Below are positions 56,246-64,000 of a stretch of 64,000 nt of DNA, in pieces (within the stretch, counting starts at the first letter, position 1; each line of letters begins with the position of its first letter). Source of the DNA: Orobanche coerulescens (taxonomy: Eukaryota > Streptophyta > Magnoliopsida > Lamiales > Orobanchaceae); contig CM065804.1 of assembly GCA_033398695.1 (NCBI GenBank), positions 37,277,501-37,341,500 of the forward strand, written 5' to 3'. The position numbers and the translations under genes are program-made. The notes below the pieces were generated by a model, which saw only the letters and a list, made by a program, of their open reading frames with translations, did not search any database and had not been told where the DNA came from.

Positions 56246-56697
56246 GGTCACGTGATTTCAGCCGAGGGAGTTCGTGTGGATCCGCAGAAGATTGAGGCAG
56301 TGTTGGATTGGACACTGCCCAAGAATGTGAAGGAGATCCGTAGTTTCTTGGGTTTAGCCGGCTACTACCGTAGGTTCGTCGAGGGCTTCTCGAAACTGGC
56401 TCGGCCACTTACACAGTTGATCTAGAATTCCGAGACGTTCGTCTAGAATGACGAGAGGCAGTCGAGTTTTGAGGAGCTGGAGAGGCATTTGACTTCATCC
56501 CCGATTTTAGTGTTGTCGTGTGGCAACGGGGGTTTTGCTGTTTATAGTGATGCTTCGGGTCAGGGTCTTGGGTGCGTATTAATGCAGAACGGCAAGACCA
56601 TTGGATATGCGTCGAGACAGTTGAGGCCGTATGAGCTTAACTACCTACTCATGATTTAGAGTTAGCGGCAGTTGTTTTTGCGCTCAAGATTTAGCGG
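56246..56697 (+). pseudogene. Tekay RNase H of element D, 3' truncated
   Basis: It reads [46 protein letters not shown], two stops (about 56422 and 56443), then [19 protein letters not shown] and [37 protein letters not shown], with the first catalytic aspartate (YSDA). A one-base loss near 56643 shifts the last block. At about 56697 the sequence jumps directly to the integrase C-terminus, so the rest of RNase H is missing. Confidence 0.85.
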
Positions 56698-57109
56698 ATG
56701 TTGACTGCCCAGAGTCGACAGAAGTCATATGCTGATGTCCATCATCGACCTTTGGAATTCGAGGTGGGAGACCACGTTTTGCTAAAGGTGTCGCCGACGA
56801 GAGGAGTTTTCCGTTTCGGGAAGAAAGGGAAGTTGAGTCCGAGATTTATTGGGCCCTTCGAGATTCTCGAGCGAGTCGGTGGGTTGGCATACCGTTTGGC
56901 GTCACCCCCGGCCCTGAGTCATGTTCATAGCATTTTTCACGTTTCCCAGCTGAGAAAGTATGTTCCGGATCCTAGTCACATCATCGACTATGGTGAGATC
57001 GATGTCGCCGAGGATATTACCTTCGAGGAGCGCCCCCTGAAAATTTTAGAGCACCGTGAGAAGCGACTGAGACATAAGACCATCCCATTGGTCAAGGTGC
57101 AGTGGTCGA
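56698..57109 (+). pseudogene. Integrase C-terminus and chromodomain start of element D, cut by element E
   Basis: MLTAQSRQKSYADVHHRPLEFEVGDHVLLKVSPTRGVFRF is followed by KGKLSPRFIGPFEILERVGGLAYRLA, ALSHVHSIFHVSQLRKYVPDP and the chromodomain start LKILEHREKRLRHKTIPLVKVQWS. Element C continues from the same point with H-G-V-N-E-S-T-W. Here the 3' LTR of element E begins at 57110, which proves that E inserted later. About 1.26 kb corresponding to 14025-15285 of C (end of RNase H, integrase zinc-binding and catalytic domains) is deleted just upstream. Confidence 0.88.
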
Positions 57110-58464
57110 TGTAGGTCACAAGTCGTCCAGGAATAAGTCTAGAGGGGGGGTGAATAGACTTATTGAAACTCTTATACTCTTTTTCACGAAGAGTGAGTTT
57201 CTGAGCTGATAGATATGCGGAAATCAGCTGATGACGAAATCAAGACTAAGCAATGGAACAATAATGAATGAATGCAACAGTTAAGTATGATGCTGAAAAC
57301 AGTAAAACACGCAAGCAATTTATAGTGGTCTCAGAGGTGGGGTAATCCTCTACTAAACCACTTTCTCCAAACCAGTTGGAGATGAATCCACTATAATTCT
57401 CAACCAGTGATAAAAATTACAGTGATTCTACAACTTAGATACAACAACCTCCAACCAGTGAAAATCACGTCGTTGCAACTCCTCTTTGACTGCCTAACAC
57501 CACTTGATTCTTCAAATCCTTGGATGCCTATCAGTCTCGCAACTTCAACCAGTGAAGTACCCCGAACTCAGGTTTTAAGATAAGAGAGTTTTTCTTCTCC
57601 AACTAAGAGCTTTCTTTAAGATAAAAACTTTGAGTACTGCTCTTTTCACGATGCTATGAGTTTGCTTTGATAACTTTGATTGCTTGAGAGTTTTGTTCAC
57701 ATCGTACTGCTCATCTTCAAATCTTCAGATATATATAGGTTACGATCCTTGAGCATTCTTCATAGCCGTTGCAAATCCTGTAACAAATCTGTCCGTTTGA
57801 GAAATAAACTTCTTTGTTTATTTTTTCTGAACGTTGCAAGGCTGGATTCCCATATTTTAATCCATCTTTAGACCGTTGTAAAGACTTTGCATATGAGGCG
57901 CCGAATCTTTTGAATACAATAAGATTAAAGTCTTCAGTGGTAAGTCTGGATGAATTATTTAATTCATATCCTTGCGGGAATCTCTCCAATTTGTCTCTTC
58001 ACACTTGCATGTGACTTTCCGTAATATTTGACTTTTCAGCGCATGCTGACGTGGACTTGAAGTACTTGGATGATCAAGTTGGCTGATGTACAGTCATCTT
58101 CTCTGCAGTTTGGACTTCTCTGTCGGTGGCTATTTGAGACTCGCCTGATCAGATGAATTGTCAGAAGTCACTTGCCTGCAGTTTGGTCAAACATCTCTGA
58201 TGAATTTTTGTTGACCACAACTTCTCTGACTTGACTCGGCTGTACTTCTCTGATGTACTTAGCTGTACCTATGTACTTATCCGATTTGAGCCTAACTTAT
58301 TTGGCCTATAGAAAATACTCATTTGGTTCTTCTTTACATTTTGCCAAGTATTTAACTTAACACAATTTGGCCTATGGAAGATACTCATTTGGTTCTTCCT
58401 TACATTTTTGCAAAGTAATAAACATTTTAATGACATCATCAAAATCTAACAAGTATTCCTAACA
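57110..58464 (-). repeat. 3' LTR of element E
   Basis: Minus strand from TGTTAGGAATACTTG (58464) to TTGTGACCTACA (57110), 1355 bp. It contains four W-box words (58028, 58195, 58211, 58231), a TATA-like TATATATA (57727-57734) and, near its end, TATTCACCCCCCCTCTAGAC, a word common near the 3' end of plant copia LTRs. Confidence 0.85.
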
Positions 58465-58695
58465 AATTCCCCCTATTTTGATGATGGCAAAACTTTAAGC
58501 AAATTATTCAAATGAACAAGTCTGCACTTGAGTGCAAGACACAAACTAAAATCAGTCTAGTTTTGAGACAATTGGGAATTTTCATTCAAAAGACTGTTAT
58601 AAAAATTTCTGTATTGATTTACAAATACATATGTTTCAATGATCAAAACAATTACAGAAAATTTACAAGTACAAAAAAAATGAATATAAAACAAA
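58465..58695 (-). other. 3' untranslated segment and polypurine tract of element E
   Basis: The minus strand reads ATCAAAATAGGGGGAATT immediately before the LTR start TGTTAGG. A poly-A-signal-like AATAAA lies in the AT-rich part upstream. Confidence 0.7.
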
Positions 58696-61600
58696 TCATC
58701 TGTCTCTGCCTCTGCCTCTGCGGATTGGCTGCTTGGCCGGTCTGATAGGCTTAGTTCCAATTGGTCTTTTCTTGACAGGGGTAAGACCATATTTTCTTCT
58801 GACAACGAGAGCGGCAAAGTCTTGATCTACTTGTGAGGAGAACTTATGCTCATCACAAAGTTTCTTTATTTTCCTTTGAAGTGCTAATTCATCTAATTTA
58901 TCATTTTCCAAGGTGGGATGATCTTTAGGCCTGAAAGGAGGGATCAATGGGTATGCATTACATTCCTTTGAATGTTTTAGTAGGACAGCCCAGAGATTTG
59001 GATATGCTTCCTCCATGAAGTTAATAAAAGTCTGCTGTGGGGAGCAATTTTTATCCTGGAGTAACTCCCAGATATAAAAATCTCTGATGAACTTTTTCTT
59101 TGCAGTTCCCCACATAGGTAAAGCTTCGATAGGAAGAAAATCTTCAACATACCATAACTCTCTGCCTTCTCATTCTAGTGTAGGCGGTCCCCCATTCTGA
59201 TCCTCCTTCTTTTAACTGCAGGCTGATCATCAGCCTGCTCTAGTTCAGCTTCTCCCTTCCTTTTTGCCGAAGATGTCCCAGCTGTGATCATTTGGACATC
59301 TTGCCTCTTCTTGGTCCTCATCTCTTGAACTCCTCGTATTTCCCCCTGCTTGCTACCTTCCCCCTGAAACCTCTCTTCCTCCTTTTTGCCAGCATTAACC
59401 AGGGTGGTTAATTGCTGCTCCATTCTAAGCATCCAGTCAGACATGCCAAGGGGCATTCTGTTGTTTGTAGGAGGAGGTGGTTGAGGGATATTCCGCTGCA
59501 GCAAGGTGTCAATGTTGGCATTGATCGACTGCAGATCAGGAGTGATTTGAGAGGCAAGCAGCTCTACAACAGTGTCTTTCACAATCTGTCGGATTAGCTC
59601 AGTCATCACAAGTGTAATTTGTGATGTTTGTGGAGAGTGCTCGCCTGAACCTTCTACACCTGCAGGTGGGTGTGCGTATGACCCACCTGTCTGCAGACTC
59701 CTGTCTGCAGCTGGCATACTAGATGGGGTCTGTTCTGGGGTCCTCGATCTGGAGTCTTCAGCCAAGTCTGCATCTAGGCTGGTATAGCGGGTAGGTGCCC
59801 CAGCCTTCTCTGATGCAGCTTCCTTTTCTGCCTCCTTTTCTGGCTCCTTCTCTTTTTTCCTTCTTTCTTTTCCAACTCCTTCTCTCCTTCTTCCTTTTCT
59901 TCCTCTTCATCATTCCCCTTTTCTTTCTCAGCTTCTTTTTCTCCTCCTTCATCTTTACCATCATCATCATCATTTTTATCTTCATCTTTATCATCCTTTT
60001 TCTCATCATCATCATCTTTATCATCATCCTCTTTTTCTTCTTCATCCTCCTGATCAACTTCATCTCCTTCTTCTTCTTCTTCTTCATACACTAATTCTAC
60101 AGTTTTTTCGACTTCTTCTCCTGATTGTTTTTCAACTGAGATATTTTCTTCTTCTCTTTCTTCCTGTCTCCCCTCTTCAATTACAATAATTTCTTCTTCT
60201 TCCGGCACTAACTCCTCTATTCTTATTTTTTTATATTCAACTTCTTATTCTTTACCAACAGACCCATCAAATATACTATACATAATGGAATGGATAAATT
60301 GGTCCATGTGGGTTTTAAAATTGGACATGAACCAATTTTCCTGAAGCAGCAAAATTGCATCTGATTCATTAAAAAATTCATCAGCGCTTGTTCAGTGGCC
60401 TGGAGATATTCCCAGCCACTCACCTCAATGAAAGTTTTTAGTTGAGTGAAAGAAAAGGTTTTAAAAGTTTTCCACTCCTCATAAATGTGAACGAAGGAGT
60501 GTTTTAGAGCAAGGGGTTTTACCATTTTAAGCTGCTCTATAGATAGGTTGAAAATGTTGTTATCAAGCAGGTTGAAGCTATAGTTTGCCTCAGGTATGTT
60601 GATGATTAAACATGCTTCCTCTTCTTCAGATATGTACTGGGGGGTGAGAAGAGGGACAATCTGGGTCTCCAGGCTGGCAGGAGCAGGCTGGTCCTCCAAA
60701 TGTGCAGGAGACTTAGCTGCAGGGCTGAGGAATTGCTCTGGCTGCTCGTGTTCACTGAACTGCAACCGCCTGGGCCTCTTCGGAGAAGGTTCTGGTGAGG
60801 AATGAATTACGGAGGGCTCACCAGGGGCTGGTCCCCTTCTCTTAAAGTGAACAGCAATAGGTGTATTGTCCGACTCTGTATCAGACTGGGTTGTAGGTGG
60901 GTTGCGGGCTGCAGCCTGGTCGGACTCGTCTGATGACTCGGGGTATTTGTAGATCCCTGAATCAGACAACTCTTTTAAGATCTGAGCTGCTCTTCTTTTG
61001 CTTCCTAGCCTCCTCAAAGTTTCTTGGTCAAGATGACCAAGTCTTTTGTTGATGTGGAAGGGGTCAGTATTTCCCTTTGCCACACCAAGCTTCTCCAGAA
61101 TCCAACTTAGATGCGTTCTGAACGCCAGCTTGGATTTGAACTTCTTCTCTTCAACAAGCAACTCGACCTTCTTGACTTCGCGCACCAACTGCCTATAAAT
61201 GTAGTCCGTCCAGTCAATTGGCGTGTCTTGGATTAGTGCTCCCAGCACCATGAATTTAGCGGACGACAGTTGGTCGTAGCTGCCGGCTATGCCCATGACT
61301 ATTTTGTTAGTTATGTCCAACACATAGCGATATTCTCTTTTAATCTCACTTCTCTTGGCGGTCAGCTTAAGTTTCTCCAGTTGGTCGACCGCCTTAATTT
61401 TCAGCCAGGTATCAGTTGCGCTCTGTCTAAGGTCCTCGACCGCCATGCCACGATTCTTCATTCCAAAAGATTTTCCTATCGTCTCCGGCGATATGTCCAC
61501 TTGGATCCCGCCGACAGTGCTTCGAATCCCCGATTCAATCACTCGAGCCTCTCGAAAAAAAGCAATAACGTCCTCCTAAACAAGTGCTTGGGGCTGATAT

Positions 61601-61763
61601 CCAAAAATGGGTAGATCCCATTCATCTTCATCGAGCGGATAAGATCGAGCACATCGTTGTTTTCCAGATTCGATTCCAGTAGTCCCTCAAAATCAACGAC
61701 TAGGGAGAAAATGATCTGGTCCTTGACTGCCTTCAGGTTTACGCCTTCAAAATAAGATTCCAT
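58696..61763 (-). pseudogene. Third ORF downstream of pol (Sirevirus ORF3 position), element E copy
   Basis: About 1,020 codons lie in one orientation with four frame breaks (near 61545, 60225, 59770 and 59150) and a stop near 59166. It starts at ATG 61763 (MESYFEGVNLKAVKDQIIFS). Parts in order: an N-terminal globular domain of about 240 residues (STVGGIQVDISPETIGKSFGMK, REYRYVLDITNKIVMGIAGSYDQL, PIDWTDYIYRQLVREVKK); a serine- and proline-rich linker with basic PKRPRRLQ; QLKMVKPLALKHSFVHIYEEW; a 145-residue acidic then basic tract; a putative coiled coil with NNRMPLGMSDWMLRMEQQL; a KRRRIR basic patch; and a C-terminal domain with PMWGTAKKKFI and AYPLIPPFRP, ending RRGRGRDR. No signal peptide or transmembrane segment is evident, so 'envelope-like' describes position only. 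It resembles from memory Lamiales repeat-derived proteins; function unknown. Confidence 0.78.
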
Positions 61764-62338
61764 TTCTGCATAATAAACGATTTCTTAGTGTATTGATAGT
61801 TCGAAGGAATTTCTGCTCTGTAAATTAGGGTTTTCGAAAGTTTGGTGAAGGTAAAGTGAAAGGGTTTTCCCGTCCTTAGAAGGAAAATGAAACGACGCTG
61901 TAAGTAAATAATCATTTATTTTAATCGGTGGTCCACCTTTTGAGGATTCCATTTTAAAATTCAAATTTTAATCGGTGGTCCAGGTTTTGAGTTTGGAAAT
62001 AGACGGTTGGATTTTAATTTGTCACAGTGGAGGTCGATTGAAGCTGTGATTGCCAAGTGTATTTTTAAAGCATATAGTATTATGCCACTTGTGATCTAAA
62101 AATAATATGATACTATTATATAAATAGCAGATAATAATATAATATTTAGAAGTCGGTTAGGTTTAGAAAACTTAGCTGGTTGACCGTTGACTGCTTGCAT
62201 CAAGTGAGTTGACTCCTTTGACTTCTCGCCTGTGGTTTTGATCACCTAGGTTCCTTCGTCTGTCCTTCGTCTTCTTGTCTGCATCAGGTAGGGTTAGATT
62301 CCTATGATCAGCTAGGTCTATCCTTCGCCTGATCTGCT
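61764..62338 (-). promoter_or_regulatory. Spacer between pol and third ORF of element E, promoter-like
   Basis: In minus orientation it has about four CTGATC or CTGATG words after pol, then CAACCAGCTAAGTTTTC, also present in F at 5892. A TATA-like CTATTTATATAATAG (62113-62127) and an AT-rich leader with AAACCCTAA (about 61830) precede the ATG. It is consistent with a separate transcript for the third ORF, but this is unproven. Confidence 0.4.
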
Positions 62339-64000
62339 TCAGCTTGGTTTTTCTTCTGTACTAGATTCCCAATCTAGTAAATTATGTTCTCTGCTCAGCT
62401 CCAAAAACCTTTCTTCTGGCAAAGGTTTGGTGAAGATATCAGCAATTTGGTAGTCTGTGCTGACTCTTTCAACTATGAATCTCTTGTTAAGCACGTGATC
62501 TCTAATGAAGTGATGCTTAACATCAATGTGCTTGGTCCTTGAATGTAATACCGGGTTGTTGGTTATTGCAATAGCACTGTTGTTGTCACACCAGATAGGA
62601 ACTTCATTGGCAATGATGTTGTAGTCCCTCAGTTGTTGTCTGATCCATAGGATCTGGGCACAACAACTACCTGCAGCTAGGTATTCTGACTCTGTGGTGG
62701 AGATAGAGTTAGAAACCTGCTTCTTGCTAAACCAGGATATCAGTGCGGTTCCTAGGAATTGGCATATTCCACTAGTGCTTTTCCTATTTATTTTGCATCC
62801 TGCGAAATCTGCATCTGAATATCCTGATAGCTCGAAGTTATCGTCGTTAGGATACCATAGTCCAACATTGACCGTAGACTTAAGGTATTTATTTATTCTC
62901 TTGGCTGCATCTTGGTGCGACTGCTTTGGCTTGGATTGAAATCGTGCGCATACTCCTACGGCATATGATATATTTGGTCTACTTGCAGTGAGGTATAGCA
63001 ATGATCCAATAAGTCCTCTGTAGTGGGTTAAATCCACTGATATGCCTCCCTGATCTGCATCTAGGTGAGTACTTGTGCTCATAGGAATTCTTGCTGGTTT
63101 GGCTGATTCTATTCCAAATCTCTTGATGAGGTCTCGGGTATATTTTGCTTGATTGATAAAAATTCCATTTTCCATCTGCTTGAATTGTAATCCAAGAAAG
63201 AAGTTAAGCTTTCCCATCATACTCATCTCAAACTCTCCTTGCATGAGGTTTGAGAATTTCTCACACAACTCTGGGTTGGTTGAGCAAAGTATAATGTCAT
63301 CCACATATATCTGGACTATTAATATGTGGCCTTCGTTCTCCACTCTGAATAAGGTCTTGTCCACTTTCCCTTTGCAGAAACCGTTATTCTCAAGAAATAC
63401 AGATTAGGTTTCATACCAGGCTCTTCGTGCTTGCTTAAGTCCATATAGAGCTTTCAACAGCTTGTAGACTTTGTCTCCTTTGACAAATCCTGGGGGTTGC
63501 TCCACACAGACTTCTTCTTCTAGGATTCCATTAAGGAATCCACTTTTTACATCCATCTGATAGACTTCAAAATCCTTGAATGCAGCGCAGCATATGCGAG
63601 GAATAGTCTGATGGCTTCTAATCTTGCAACAGGTGCATAGGTTTCATCAAAATCTATTCCTTCACACTGTGTATATCCTTTAGCAACAAGTCTGGCTTTA
63701 TTCCTAACAACAGCTCCATCTTCGTTGCTTTTGTTTTTGTACACCCATTTGGTGCCAATAACCTTCTTATGATCTGGTCTGTTTGTTAGTTCCCAAACAT
63801 TGTTCCTTTCCATTTGTTCAAGCTCCTCTTGCATGGCATTGATCCAAGAATAATCTTCCAAGGCTTGTTCTATTGTCTTGGGTTCTATATGGGACATAGA
63901 GCAAGAGAACATTGCCATTCCTGCGGGTAGAGTAGACTGTCTTGTCTTAACTCCATCAATCAGCTTCCCAATGATTTGTTAGATTGGATGGTCTTTGAGC
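62339..64000 (-). pseudogene. Copia pol of element E: RT and RNase H, broken, 5' end outside window
   Basis: The minus strand opens with the integrase-RT linker ([13 protein letters not shown], 63920-63990), then [47 protein letters not shown] and [33 protein letters not shown] (63918-63547). A frameshift near 63580 leads to [18 protein letters not shown] and [19 protein letters not shown] with a stop near 63405. The next frame (63364-62339) has the catalytic IYVDDIILCSTN (about 63310-63275), LTASRPNISYAVGVCARFQ, RNase H with YSDADFAG, TTESEYLAA and WCDNNSAIAI, then KHIDVKHHFIRD and the terminal ADIFTKPLPEERF. RT and RNase H catalytic residues are intact; one shift and one or two stops make it non-functional as read. 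Confidence 0.92.

Larger units (their letters stand above)
53041..57109 (+). mobile_element. Tekay/Del-type Ty3 chromovirus element D, truncated at both ends
   Basis: It starts within an LTR at TCTGGTTTTG (53041), has a complete primer site, gag, protease, RT and partial RNase H, an internal deletion of most of the integrase, and is cut in the chromodomain by element E at 57110. Its LTR end and leader are the closest match in the window to those of non-autonomous element B. Confidence 0.9.
57110..64000 (-). mobile_element. Sirevirus-like Ty1/copia element E, 5' part beyond the window
   Basis: In minus orientation the order is pol (RT, RNase H), spacer, third ORF, polypurine tract, and 3' LTR ending in CCTACA at 57110. 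The RT and RNase H wording ([26 protein letters not shown]) and an extra ORF downstream of pol fit the Sirevirus lineage. It lies in the chromodomain of element D. The 5' LTR, gag and integrase would lie beyond base 64000. Confidence 0.85.

Noticed and set aside
58696..61763. Calling the third ORF an envelope glycoprotein
   Set aside because: No signal peptide, transmembrane helix or cysteine pattern is visible; only the position resembles envelope-like ORFs.

Overview
This window is plant nuclear DNA and, as far as I can read it, made entirely of transposable elements stacked inside one another. I see no host gene, rRNA, tRNA or CRISPR array. Plant origin is shown by a plant L1-type LINE, Tekay/Del-type Ty3 chromoviruses, Ty1/copia elements primed by initiator tRNA-Met, and CACTA-type ends. 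The third ORF of the Sirevirus-like copia elements resembles, from memory only, repeat-derived proteins predicted in Lamiales such as Dorcoceras, so an asterid eudicot is my low-confidence guess. The density of nesting suggests heterochromatin or gene-poor arm DNA.

Layout. 1-4579: degenerate LINE (ORF1, endonuclease, reverse transcriptase, zf-RVT, poly-A). 4580-4945: CACTA-like terminus. About 5219-10985: 3' half of a Sirevirus-like copia element 'F' (RT scrap, spacer repeats, large third ORF, 3' LTR with many W-boxes). About 11000-17973: Tekay element 'C' with complete domain order but broken frames and a 2.2-kb 3' LTR. 17974-18145 and 22496-22980: third-ORF fragment 'G', split by a gag-only copia element 'I' (18146-22490) with equal 1190-bp LTRs and a perfect ACTGC target duplication. 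22946-24798: CACTA-like end, AT-rich DNA, microsatellite and old LTR-like DNA.

24799-46658: non-autonomous Ty3 element 'B' with target duplication TGAAC. Its 5' LTR is followed by three further head-to-tail truncated LTR copies and is interrupted by a second non-autonomous Ty3 element 'A' (26568-34941, target duplication CTCGG, 3.05-kb LTRs). 47091-53040: copia element 'H' (5' LTR, gag, protease, integrase; RT lost). 53041-57109: Tekay element 'D', the apparent coding relative of B, cut by the Sirevirus-like element 'E' (57110 to the window edge, minus strand), which carries pol and a third ORF of about 1,000 codons downstream of pol.

How the parts relate. D is a plausible source of proteins for B and A: all share the tRNA-Met primer site, and B keeps D's leader plus a scrap of D's protease. 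The LTRs of A, B, C and I share one promoter plan, a cluster of 12- to 16-bp palindromes just upstream of the TATA box. The F/E family instead uses W-box clusters and carries a separate third gene with its own promoter-like leader. Every coding region is damaged. Several copy-to-copy differences are small indels at GC-rich spots and may be assembly errors.
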